A stretch of DNA of 64,000 bases from Selaginella moellendorffii. Its lineage: Eukaryota; Streptophyta; Lycopodiopsida; Selaginellales; Selaginellaceae. The notes below the pieces were generated by a model. The model was given only the letters and a program-made list of their open reading frames with translations, was not told the DNA's origin and did not search any database. How positions within the stretch are numbered: the stretch's first letter is position 1; each line of letters starts with the position of its first letter. A program made the translations under genes and the position numbers. Of this stretch, positions 10,141-18,657 are shown one piece after another. The DNA is taken from contig NW_003314263.1 in NCBI RefSeq assembly GCF_000143415.4, forward strand, positions 4,344,159 through 4,408,158. Direction: 5' to 3'.

Positions 10141-10404
10141 TCACTGCTCCATTGCTGCATCGTGGGTAGCTGCTCCCTCATGCGGTTCCTCCTCCTCTTC
10201 CTCCTCTTCATAAGTCTGAGCTGCTTCCTCGAGTGCGCGAATTCTTTCTTTTGCTGCGAGCAGCTCCTTGTTGAGCCTTGCATTTTCCTGCTCGTACTGC
10301 TGCGCAAGATCAAAAGATTCCTTGATATCGAAGATTAGGCTCTCGACGAGAAGTATTCTTGATTCTTGAAACTTCCATTGTATTCCTAAATCGGCAATTC
10401 TTGG
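10141..10404 (-). CDS. Coiled-coil ORF overlapping the gag end in another frame
   Basis: In a different frame from gag, the minus strand is open from 10404 to a TGA at 10141. It encodes SFDLAQQYEQENARLNKELL, then AAKERIRALEEAAQTYEEEE, a regular heptad coiled coil ending in Glu-rich sequence. It overlaps the last ~95 nt of gag. It may be read by ribosomal frameshifting from gag or be a remnant of a captured gene. There is no ATG near its start, which favours a frameshift or decay. Confidence 0.4.
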   Translation of the reverse strand, partial: PRIADLGIQWKFQESRILLVESLIFDIKESFDLAQQYEQENARLNKELLAAKERIRALEEAAQTYEEEEEEEEPHEGAATHDAAMEQ

Positions 10405-11509
10405 CTATATGGCCTTCTCTTTCACAAATTTGACACTTTGGAAACTGTAACTTGCATTCCGAATATGTATGTCCCTCGTTTTTACATTTTGTACACCACA
10501 CTCCTGCTTTGAGTTCGGTTTGCGAGATTTTCCTGATTATATCCTTCAAGTCTTGGTCTTTTGGTGTTTTCTTCTTTGTCTTAATGCGTATTTCTTCCTC
10601 TTCTTCATCATCTGAACCGTCATCGGTTTGTGAAGGTATAGCTTTTGTAAATTGCTTGAATCTCTTTTCCAATGTGAGGATTTCTTTGGAGAGTGTATCA
10701 ACACTTTCATCATCTGGATTCTCTGTTGCAGCAGCAATTGCTACCATGTTTCTATAGATTTCTTTTAGTCCTTGGATATAGGATAAGCTCTTTCCTTTAT
10801 CTGTTATCAAATCCTTGCAGCGCTTTGCATGAAACTTAAATCTTCGAGTGTAATCTTGAATTCCTTCACGTGATTTTTGCTTGAAGTTTTTGATGATCTC
10901 ATAGTGTTCTTCTGGAGTTCCACCGGTCTGGAATTGCTCCTTGAATTGTGTGACCTTTTCATCATGGGTCAAAGCATCATCGAGTGTATTATGCCAATCG
11001 AGTGCTTTTCCCTTAAGTGTGTATGGGAAAAGTATTTCCTGATGCATTTCCTGTTTGTTCATCTTTACAATTTGATCAAATTGTTTAAGATGCTGGTTTG
11101 CATCTTCGGTTTTTCCACCAGTAAAAATGGGATAGGAAATCATGTTCCCTATGGCTGTCGCTGGGTTGATGATTGCCATTTGTAGTTGTAGACTTTGTTG
11201 GTGAAATTGTTGTTCTGGTGAGTCTGGAGTTGAGTAAAACTTTGGTGCTATGTATTTGGCTTCTTCAAATGCCTCAAACTTTGGGGCGTCTTCACTATTT
11301 AGTTCTTTGTTATCGTTGGCTGAGTTGCTTGACTCGGCAACTTGAATTTCTTTATCCTCCTTGTCGTACTTCTCTAATATTGTTTCTAAAATTTGTTGCT
11401 GTTGTTGTTCTAGTTTCTCTTTTCCTATCTCTTCCTTTTTCACTTCTCGATTCTTTTGTCGAAGATCTCTTTCCCGGATCTTGATTGGGTCTGGTTTGTG
11501 TTTGTACAT
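10310..11509 (-). CDS. gag: Element A gag with two zinc knuckles
   Basis: An intact 399-residue frame. An N-terminal Lys/Glu/Gln-rich coiled region (~20-60) is followed by a retrotransposon gag core (~110-260: YPIFTGGKTEDANQHLKQFD, LKGKALDWHNTL, RRFKFHAKRCKDL), an acidic tract (~300-310) and two CCHC knuckles near the end (CTKCKNEGHTYSEC and CQICEREGHIAKNC, ~340-375). Gag forms the particle and packages element RNA. It follows two other ORFs on the minus strand, so it is last in the element, which is unusual since gag normally comes first. The ATG at 11509 is the first in the frame. Confidence 0.8.
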   Translation of the reverse strand: MYKHKPDPIKIRERDLRQKNREVKKEEIGKEKLEQQQQQILETILEKYDKEDKEIQVAESSNSANDNKELNSEDAPKFEAFEEAKYIAPKFYSTPDSPEQQFHQQSLQLQMAIINPATAIGNMISYPIFTGGKTEDANQHLKQFDQIVKMNKQEMHQEILFPYTLKGKALDWHNTLDDALTHDEKVTQFKEQFQTGGTPEEHYEIIKNFKQKSREGIQDYTRRFKFHAKRCKDLITDKGKSLSYIQGLKEIYRNMVAIAAATENPDDESVDTLSKEILTLEKRFKQFTKAIPSQTDDGSDDEEEEEIRIKTKKKTPKDQDLKDIIRKISQTELKAGVWCTKCKNEGHTYSECKLQFPKCQICEREGHIAKNCRFRNTMEVSRIKNTSRREPNLRYQGIF

Positions 11510-11755
11510 TCAGTTTGCTGAGTCTTCTCAACTTGATTGTTGAGGTAAGTTTCCTGAATTTTTGTTTTGCCTAAGTTGTCTGTAGTCAAATGTTGTTCTT
11601 CATAGATTGCAAAGTCAAGCTCTTATGTCTTGAGTCTTCTGCAAGTTTGTTTTTGTAGTAGAAATGCGAAGTCAAGCTCTTGTGTCTTGAGTCTTCAATC
11701 GAGTTTTTCTTTCTCGATTCTTCCCGAGTTTCTTCTCGAGGTCACTTTCCTGAGT

Positions 11756-12673
11756 CTAACTTAGGAAAGGTCTTGTATTTGAAAAATCTGGTGGTGTAAG
11801 TAAGTACAATTTTGTTTGTAAAAGGAGGTTGGTTGTGTCATATATTGATCGATGTAGCTGTTCGCTAGTGATATTTGGTGCTACTCTCCAAGTTTGGGAT
11901 CGAGCAGGTATGCAAACGATTGCAACTCTCTTTAGGAGTCCAATCTTTTCTAAATTCTTGAATAATTGTTTTGGTCTCTTACAATATGTTGGTCGTACGG
12001 GAATGCGAGCTCTCACTATGAGCATTTGTGTTTCCCAGTCGATAGTAATATTTGAAAATGCTGAATACAGCAGTGGTTGTATTTTTAATGTTCTCACTTC
12101 TCCTTCTCCGATTGATACGGGTTTCCAACTTCGTGATTCCTGTATGTTTTTCTTCTCAAATGGTGTCCACACGTTAAGGTATGGATTCCAACAAATTTTT
12201 GTTGCTTTAAGCCTATGCGTGCGCGGATCTATCCAGCGCTCTTTTGCCCACAGTCCTTCCTTTATGTTGAGGTCAGTAAGCTCATGTATTGCGCTTCCAA
12301 CCGGTGTAATAAATCCTCTTACAAATTGCTGTCCAAGTATTTCCTGTATTTCTCTAAGCAGGAACCTTGGAATTTCTTCGTAAATTCGAGTGACAGCGTC
12401 CCAAGTATGCCACTCAACTTCTTCCTTGAGACAAATAAATTCTTGATCGATGTACACGAAAGATCTCCACGAGAGCTCGAAGATGATTCTCCACGTATAC
12501 AATTCTTGTTTATCTTGTTTTCCTATAAACTGTGCGCCGTGTATAATAGCGCCGTTGCAAATTGGTGTATAGTTCTCCTTGTCTAATGTGTTGTGAACTA
12601 AATTAAAGATTTGTTCCTGAATCTCAGATGGCAGCTGCCTGATGGCTTCTAAAAAGTTTTGAGAGTCTTGCAT
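11756..12673 (-). CDS. Element A ORF2, unknown 305-residue protein
   Basis: An intact 305-residue frame from ATG at 12673. It begins MQDSQNFLEAIRQLPSEIQE and carries many Trp and aromatic residues (WHTWDAVTRIY, CWNPYLNVWTPFEKK, SRSWKPVSIGEGEVR). No reverse transcriptase, RNase H, integrase or protease motif is visible, and I do not recognise the family. Its placement between the 5' LTR and gag is where accessory or movement-like proteins of plant retroelements can occur, but nothing here proves that role. An uninterrupted frame in a young element suggests it is functional for the element. Confidence 0.6.
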   Translation of the reverse strand: MQDSQNFLEAIRQLPSEIQEQIFNLVHNTLDKENYTPICNGAIIHGAQFIGKQDKQELYTWRIIFELSWRSFVYIDQEFICLKEEVEWHTWDAVTRIYEEIPRFLLREIQEILGQQFVRGFITPVGSAIHELTDLNIKEGLWAKERWIDPRTHRLKATKICWNPYLNVWTPFEKKNIQESRSWKPVSIGEGEVRTLKIQPLLYSAFSNITIDWETQMLIVRARIPVRPTYCKRPKQLFKNLEKIGLLKRVAIVCIPARSQTWRVAPNITSEQLHRSIYDTTNLLLQTKLYLLTPPDFSNTRPFLS

Positions 12674-12782
12674 CTATCGAGGGATTTCCTCATCTCGCTA
12701 GTCTCTTGTGCAAGCCCAAAATTTCCATTTTGCGTCATTGTTATCGCTCTCCTCATGTGGGCTACAAAATTTTGGTGATTGT

Positions 12783-13148
12783 TCATTCTCTTTTATCATT
12801 CCTCCCCTTTGGTTCTTTCAATTTGTTGGACAAATTGTGTAAGAGTCGCAAGACTGTTTCTTTGAATTCTTGAAAGCAACTAGTGCTCTGTTTTTCTTCT
12901 TTTTTTAAACTATCATCACTCTTTTTGGTGTCATTTTCGTGGGCTATTTCTTCTCGTTTTCTTCTCTCCCCCGTTGTGGCATTTTCATCCTTGATTCGGA
13001 GTCTAGCTTTTGCTTGCTTGCAAGTGTCACATCGCCATTTTGGATAGCATTGCTTGTACGGTTTTGCACAATTTCTGAAACCACACAAAAGGCAGTCTTT
13101 ATATCTTGTACAGCTTGTGTCTCCAAATGGGCAGTCGTGCTTTTTCAT
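12783..13148 (-). CDS. Element A ORF1, small Cys-rich basic protein
   Basis: An intact 121-residue frame. The first ~45 residues hold nine or more Cys in a zinc-finger-like array (CPFGDTSC, CLLCGFRNC, CYPKWRCDTC), and the rest is Lys/Glu-rich and helical. It most resembles a nucleic-acid-binding zinc module, but no known family was recognised. It is the first ORF after the 5' LTR, 109 bp upstream of ORF2, on the same strand. Confidence 0.55.
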   Translation of the reverse strand: MKKHDCPFGDTSCTRYKDCLLCGFRNCAKPYKQCYPKWRCDTCKQAKARLRIKDENATTGERRKREEIAHENDTKKSDDSLKKEEKQSTSCFQEFKETVLRLLHNLSNKLKEPKGRNDKRE

Positions 13149-13509
13149 TCTTCCTCCATCTCCAGCCGCTAGAATTTTCCCTTGGTCGTTTCCTTATCGC
13201 AGATTCTTGGAATATTCACTTTCTTCAACCTCTCGCCAAAAACAGTTACGCGTACGCTCCAAGTTTTCCACGACTTGGGTGGCTTCAATCTTCAAGTGTT
13301 CTTCATCTTTTGGTCTTACGCTCCATTTTTTTCTTCATTCCTTCATGCTCTTCCACCATTTTTGTTTTACGGTCTTGTTTTTCTTGATTTTTGGGGCTTT
13401 TTCTTCCTATGCCATTTTCTTGTGCGTCTTTGGTCTGTTTTCCTTGAAGTTTTGGGGGAAATGAGCGTCTTGGTCTGCTCTATTCCATGAGCTCTTCACG
13501 CCTCTCTCA

Positions 13510-13526
13510 TCCCACCGTGGTCGCCA
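13510..13526 (-). promoter_or_regulatory. Element A primer-binding site
   Basis: One base inside the 5' LTR the minus strand reads TGGCGACCACGGTGGGA. This is complementary to a tRNA 3' end TCCCACCGTGGTCG-CCA. The G discriminator and acceptor-stem sequence suggest a tRNA-Arg primer; the isoacceptor is inferred from memory of plant tRNA-Arg and not checked. Confidence 0.6.
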
Positions 13527-13527
13527 G

Positions 13528-13945
13528 TGAAAACTCCTGGAATCTCTGGACTGGGAGGAAACGTCCACACGAGATTTTCCTAGGAGTTTCAAATCTAATC
13601 TAGTCCCTAAATCTAAAACTACACTACAAGAAGAATGCACTTACCTGCTTGTGCCAAGCCAAGCTGGGATTGTGAACAAGTGCTTGAAGGTGCTAGTCCC
13701 ACGCCTTTGATCCCTTGAAGGCGGTGGGTAAGTAAGACATTGCTGTGAAGAGCTGAAGAGATAGGCAGAAAGACAATGTATTGCAATGTATTTTGTATTA
13801 GGGATAAGTCTAAAAACATTCTAAGTCCTACTTTTATAGTCGCTACTGCTCACGTCAAGGTTAGGAATACAGTCCTAACCTTGAACCTCTCAAATTTACT
13901 TTCCTAAGCTTGAATCCTCGAGCTTGTCTTTTTCTCCCTTCTCCA
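13528..13945 (-). repeat. Element A 5' LTR
   Basis: 418 bp; on the minus strand it begins TGGAGAAGGGAG and ends GTTTTCA. Confidence 0.9.
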
Positions 13946-14835
13946 ATCCCATGGATCTCCCGCATCTCCTTGCCTTTCAACCAAGCCTTCACCTCGTTCA
14001 AGGCCTTCCAGAACTTGTGATAGGATTCAGAGTTGTAGATCATATAGTGGACTGAAGATTCCACCTCCGCAAGTCCCACCATTAAGTCAATGATGGAGCT
14101 GACTTCGTCTGCATGAGTGATCTCCTCGTTTGTGAAGTCCATCACACAAAAGATGTTCTTGACTTGCTCATCTCTGCGGGAAACGATGCTCCTCCACCTT
14201 TGATCCTCATCCGAATTCATGTATACCCGGTAAGGTTCTCGATAGGCCTCTGCTGCGGGGTCAAGTTGTTTCTGAAGCCGGCAGTCGACATCCCTCTTAA
14301 TGAAATTTGGATACTGATCCAACTTCTCAGCTTTACTTTTCGTGGCATCCCGCAGCAGATCGATGAACTTGGGGGCCCCCTTCACGTACTCGTCGATGTC
14401 TTCATTTGACAACTCCAGCTCTTCCATCATCTCTTGCGTGGTGTTGATGCTCACCCTCTCCATAGCCACTTGCTCGAAGATCCAATCCTTCAATAGCGCA
14501 CAAGCTCTCAGAGTCATGCACAAGTCCTCGTATGTCACAATATGGCCGGGAGTCATTTTGGTCTTGTTGAAGACTACCTCACCACGTAGAAGAGCATTAG
14601 CCACTGTCAAAAGGTCATCGTCGTCTAGAGACCGCGAGAAACGCAAGGCGTTGAGCTTCAAATCATTGGGCTTCCGGCCGTCCTCCACACCCATTGAGTT
14701 TAGCAACTCCCCGTCATGGTACCTCCTCAGCACATCTACCCATTTGTCAAAAACAACTTTTGTCGCGAGTAGAATGTTATGGATGCTGAGTGTGTCATTG
14801 ACCCCCAGTGTTTTCGAGAGAAGACTCGAGAATTC
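13946..14835 (-). CDS. Exon: helical region after the ParB-like domain
   Basis: About 295 residues, mostly predicted helical and charged, from EFSSLLSKTLGVNDTLSIHN to WLKGKEMREIHG. It contains no catalytic motif I recognise. It could correspond to the ParB helical DNA-binding part or a linker to the methyltransferase-like domain. It is split at 13945/13946 by the nested LTR element; ATCCC (13946-13950) is the target duplication. Confidence 0.5.
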
Positions 14836-14846
14836 CTGCAATGGAA

Positions 14847-14868
14847 ATGGCATGAGGCCACATGCAAC
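14847..14868. repeat. 22-bp palindrome copy in intron 14836-14877
   Basis: ATGGCATGAGGCCACATGCA; it fills half of a 42-bp intron. Confidence 0.65.
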
Positions 14869-14877
14869 GAGGCTTAC

Positions 14878-16056
14878 CTGCCAGGCGCTAGTTGCTAGTG
14901 CATATCCTTGTCTTGGTTTTTGTGGCTTCTTCAGTTGAACCCAGAGCTTCCGTGTTCGTGCCAATGTCTCGTGTAGACCTGATTTGTAGCACGTTTCTTG
15001 CTTGACATTCTGCGCGTAGGAGATGTATATGATAGATCGGAGGGGCGAGTTGCCTTTTATCAGGCGGACAATTCTTGTCTTGAAGACTTTCTTCACCTCC
15101 TCGCCCACCATAATATCCACAACTATCTCTTGCATCGCCAAGCTAGAATGCTGCCCGGAGACGGCATAGAACCGGATGTTCTGATCGTCCAACACCTTCC
15201 TATTGATCAAGTCTGGAAACCTCGTCTCGCCCTTCATTGTTCGGTAGTAGGGGATCACGTCTGCAATGTCGGGTGTTACTGGACTTGCCAGCATCTTCTG
15301 CTTCAGTTTCTCCACCCACTCATCAGATACTAGCCTGTGGTTGTATTTGCTTTGGATGTCGATACGGCTCACATCGATTGTATATACTTTGTTGGAATAG
15401 TAACAAGTACTATTATCTGCAACGATTTTTGCTGCCTCTTCTTGCTCTTTCTGCTCTTTGCGGCTCTTCTTTTTGGTGGGTGTAGTGTTCGAACCCGAGG
15501 CAATGGCATCACTAAGTAGCTTCTTTTTTGGAGCAGGAGAGTCGGACGTCGGCTTGAGCTTGACCACCCTTTTCTGCTTCGGGGTAGTTTTTAGATCGAC
15601 CCCTTTCCCCTTCGCTTCGCGAACTGGAGGCACTCTCAACGGCTCAATGTTGGAATATAGTTTTTGAACATCGCCGTAGGTGAGGTCCGTGGATTCCATG
15701 TGATCTTCATAGACCCACAGCGTCTTTGAAATTGTGGGCCTCCTGGACAACCTCTCCCTAGCTCCCTCTAGGAATTCCTCATAGCCGCTGCCCCCCTCTG
15801 GGAAGCCGCTAGGATGTGCAAGGTGGATCTTGAAGGCGGACGCTGTCTTTACCACAAGTGCCAGTCCATATTCTTGCATGGAACTGCATGGAGTGTCTGT
15901 CACTTGGATGAGGATCCCCATGCATTCTTTTCTCCCACCATCTGTGTTGTACAGCCTCAGATCCTCGCCTTCCATCCCGAAAGTCCAACTGGTGAGCTCC
16001 TCCCCCTTCTCTGCATCCACATTAACAGTGGCTGGAAGAAGAACGCAATTCCTCGC
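14878..16056 (-). CDS. Exon: unknown N-terminal domain and ParB-like domain
   Basis: About 393 residues. Residues ~1-150 (ARNCVLLPATVNVDAEKGEE ... TDLTYGDVQKLYSNIEPL) form an unrecognised domain. A basic, Lys-rich linker with KKKSRKEQKEQEEAAK follows. The ParB-like part then starts YTIDVSRIDIQSKYNHR, has LVSDEWVEKLKQKM, and after an insertion RFYAVSGQHSSLAMQEI. The last matches the ParB/sulfiredoxin signature of a strand, then G-(Q/E)-H-R, then a helix with Ala, with Ser replacing Arg. In bacteria and phages this fold is found in partition proteins and is often fused to DNA methyltransferases, as it appears to be here. The ParB call is by motif only. The intron at 14836-14877 is 42 bp with no stop, so its retention would keep the frame open. 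Confidence 0.55.
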
Positions 16057-16111
16057 CTGTTCAGAAATGCACAACAATTAGAGCTGACAAATGAAAAGCT
16101 AGCAGCTGGAA

Positions 16112-16133
16112 ATAACGTGAGGCCACACGCCAT
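16112..16133. repeat. 22-bp palindrome copy in intron 16057-16137
   Basis: Left arm altered (ATAACGTG), right arm CACGCCAT intact. Confidence 0.6.
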
Positions 16134-16137
16134 TCAC

Positions 16138-16683
16138 CACTGCATCAGATGTCTTGAGGCTGCATCCTAAGATGGCGTGAGGCTACACGCCATCTGTAAC
16201 CGGACTACACTCGAGAGCCCAATCGGTGCATGCCAATGTTGCTACTGAATGGCATGTGGCCTCATGCCATTTTCTACTTGGCCTAAAAGACTTACCATTT
16301 GAAGCCGAATGGAGGCGTGACAATCGAGGCCGGACTCGCTGGCGAATGTGCACTGTGTGTGCAGCGGATCGTAGCAGCAAGGCTACTCTGCCACTTACAG
16401 TTGGAGAGTGGCGCTGAAATCTCCCAGGACGCCAAGTGGGCTGCGTGTGGGTGGCGGAGTGGGCGGCGGAGTTGGCGGCGAAGTTACAAACTGGGTGTGT
16501 CTTGAAGTGGATGCCGATGCACACGAGCGCGATGCGAGCGCGAGTGTGATGCAAGCGCGAGTGGATGCCGATGCACACGAGAAACCTGTAGAGAAGGTAG
16601 ATGAGCGCGAATGTGAGCGTGATCGCGAGTGGGAGCGCGATGCGAGCGTGAGTGTGCGAGCTCGAGTACGAAGCAAAATGCAA
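16138..16683 (-). CDS. 5' exons of the fusion gene (GC-rich, low complexity)
   Basis: A 29-nt exon (16138-16166, encoding CSLKTSDAV) and an upstream exon ending at 16296 (..LSRLHSASNG). The latter is open back to an ATG at 16683. The upstream part is built from CG-rich repeats (GCGAGCGCGAG; a 21-bp direct repeat at 16507 and 16561), so the true start may be internal. The intron 16167-16295 carries two palindrome copies (16172-16193 and 16249-16270) and the intron 16057-16137 one (16112-16133). Confidence 0.4.
16172..16193. repeat. 22-bp palindrome copy in intron 16167-16295
   Basis: ATGGCGTG-N6-CACGCCAT, close to the acceptor site. Confidence 0.7.
16249..16270. repeat. 22-bp palindrome copy in intron 16167-16295
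   Basis: ATGGCATG-N6-CATGCCAT, arms perfect; second copy in the same intron. Confidence 0.7.
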
Positions 16684-18080
16684 AACCTAACCTCACACGC
16701 GCGAAATGTCACGACGGTTGGTAATCCCGCCACATCATCATTCCTCGGACTTGGGCGCCACCATTAATTTCTGGATCGCCGCGTGCATGCATGCACGTGA
16801 AATCCAAAAGAAATCCGCAACGTCATCATTCCTCGGACTGCATGCACGCGAAATCCAAAAGAAAGATCATGATTGGGATATCATTTAATACCCTCACTAT
16901 ATTTATACCATGCATGATTGGATATTCCAAAGCATCTTGTATTTCCAAAAATGCTAGATGTTCAGCTAAATAAAGAATGGTATACAATGTCCTTCTTGAT
17001 GACCCTGCAAAGAAGCATCTCGATCGGACACCATATGAGACCACACGAGCCTTACAATGTTTCAGGGGCATTTGCCATAGATCCAACCGTTATTTTGCTC
17101 CAAGATTCTACAGTTTGGTGTGCATTGACCTTTCCATCAACATTGCAAAGGGACATCACAATTAGATGCGGGATCACAAGAAACCAACTTCACTAACTCT
17201 GGTTTCACCAAGATCTACGTAAGGAGTTATGAAATGAAAGGACCCTCTCTATTGAAATGTGTTTATGGTCCTAGGGGCATTGTGACATATCAAAGGATTT
17301 TGCATCAAGTTCTGTATTTGCATGTTTATCAAGCTACTGAATTGCTAAACCCTAAACCTTAAACATGTGGCAAATGCTGCGTGAAGAAAGATGCCTTTTC
17401 TGGGCAAATGCTGTAAGAGGCAGATGCCGAGCAAATGTATCTCAGGCTAGCGAAGGGGATAAACGAAAGCTAGCTATAAACATGACGGGATGCAAATAAA
17501 TTACTAGGCTGGTCCTGCGAAAATCAAAAACCATAATTGAAAACATTGAAAATGCATAAAGAAAGGTTTATAATATTTTTGAATTTTAAGCAACCAAAGG
17601 AATGTAAGTAGGGCATGTGTTTGTAAGTTTAAAAATGCCTCAACCACTTAAATTCCCAAGTAAATAAAGCTGTTTCTATTTTTGGTACAGATAAACTTTA
17701 TAGGGTGTGGGCTTATGCAATTTTGAACCCAAAAATGCACCAAAAAATGCTCGACTAGCATTATTCTTTGAATGGCATGTGGCCTTATATTGCCATAAAT
17801 GGACGTACACACACAGCATAATTATTCCTTTACACGGTGAATAATCTTGGCGCGGATCGCTGACATGGCATGGCAAAGTTCGAATCACTGACATGGCACA
17901 GCTGGATCGAGGCAAGGACATGATGTGACAAAGTTCAACCTCCGACAGCAAAGTCTAGAAGCTACTCTGTTTGAAATTTGTCAGAGGAATCATAAGATCT
18001 AGTTTGTCAGAGGATTTGATGTGACGTTCATGCGTGTGTTATTTTTGAATTCTCAAACTCATTCCTAGGTCTATCATTTT
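16684..18080. other. Divergent intergenic region between the two genes
   Basis: No supported gene. It contains CG-rich imperfect direct repeats (TCATTCCTCGGACTTG-type at ~16735 and ~16825; GAAATCCAAAAGAAA twice). It lies between divergent genes and so probably holds both promoters. A degenerate palindrome copy is at 17772-17796. Confidence 0.4.
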
Positions 18081-18347
18081 TGTGCGCCGTGTTTTTGGTT
18101 CCGCTGAGCGCAGTGAGCGCTGCTTGTGTAAGCGGCGTTGTGAGCTGTGGTTTATGCGTCTACGAGCGGTTGCGGCATTGCGAGCGCCATTGCGAGCGGC
18201 AGTTTATGCGAGTGGCAGTTTGTGCGAGCGGCACAACGAGCAGTTGTGGTATTGCGAGCGGCACTACGAGTAGTTGCGGTGTTGCGAGCGGCACTTTCTT
18301 TGGTGTGGCTACCACTTCCTCTTGATATTCGGCACTTGTGCTTCCTG
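18081..18347 (+). other. Possible 5' exon of the transposase gene with GCGAGCGG repeats
   Basis: Short repeats around TTGCGAGCGGCAC occur four or more times between 18160 and 18300. A donor (CCTG|GTATGT) lies at 18347/18348. Upstream frames are low complexity, so the coding start cannot be fixed. Confidence 0.3.
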
Positions 18348-18386
18348 GTATGTTCACCATGGAATGGCTTAAGACCACATTTAGAA

Positions 18387-18408
18387 ATGGCATGAGGCCA
18401 CATGGCAT
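18387..18408. repeat. 22-bp palindrome copy in intron 18348-18657
   Basis: ATGGCATG-N6-CATGGCAT, first of three copies in this intron of the transposase gene. Confidence 0.65.
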
Positions 18409-18483
18409 CTTGGGCCCTTGCAATTTCATGGCTAGCGTATTGTCATGTATGTTTTTACTTGCCTGCAGCTGTGTGTATATCAA

Positions 18484-18505
18484 TATGGCATGAGGCCTCA
18501 TGCCA
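18484..18505. repeat. 22-bp palindrome copy in intron 18348-18657
   Basis: ATGGCATG-N6-CATGCCAA. Confidence 0.65.
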
Positions 18506-18554
18506 ATTTTGTGAATGCGAAATTTCACGTGGGTGTCAATAGCATGTTTGAATA

Positions 18555-18576
18555 ATGGCATGTGGCCTCATGCTAT
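18555..18576. repeat. 22-bp palindrome copy in intron 18348-18657
   Basis: ATGGCATG-N6-CATGCTAT. Confidence 0.65.
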
Positions 18577-18657
18577 TGAGGTTGTTTGGTATGTTATGAT
18601 TTAGGCCATTCTCCAATCATTTTTTGTATGGTCTTAACTTCTTTTCTGCACTTTCAG

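Larger units (their letters stand above)
9688..13945 (-). mobile_element. Complete LTR element without polymerase (element A)
   Basis: Two 418-bp LTRs (9688-10105 and 13528-13945) begin TG and end CA, and differ by only scattered substitutions. The 5-bp target duplication ATCCC is perfect (9683-9687 and 13946-13950). Coding is on the minus strand, so 13528-13945 is the 5' LTR. A primer-binding site follows at 13510-13526 and a purine-rich GGGAGAG precedes the 3' LTR. Three ORFs lie between, in the order Cys-rich (13148-12783), unknown (12673-11756) and gag (11509-10310). No reverse transcriptase, integrase or protease motif was found, so mobilisation must rely on another element. A third LTR of the same family stands alone at 32093-32510. 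Confidence 0.85.
6421..16683 (-). pseudogene. ParB-like / methyltransferase-like / FCP1-HAD fusion gene (interrupted)
   Basis: Reading the minus strand from 16683 to 6421, exons chain through short GT-AG introns: 16167-16295, 16057-16137, 14836-14877, 9214-9264, 9089-9127, 8950-8998, 8759-8805, 8135-8191, 8071-8119, 7916-7962 and 7284-7330. Most are 39-57 bp. Codon phases match at nearly all junctions, for example ..VD|ESRRRYC at 7331/7283 and ..SNG|CSLKTSDA at 16296/16166. Domain order: low-complexity N-terminus, unknown domain, ParB-like, helical region, methyltransferase-like tail, basic linker, Glu/Asp tract, Pro/Thr repeats, FCP1/HAD. Damage: a nested LTR element in an exon (9688-13945), one in-frame TAG (8864-8866), and a donor at 9128/9127 whose phase does not fit. 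The single-gene model is inferred; two adjacent genes remain possible. Confidence 0.5.
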
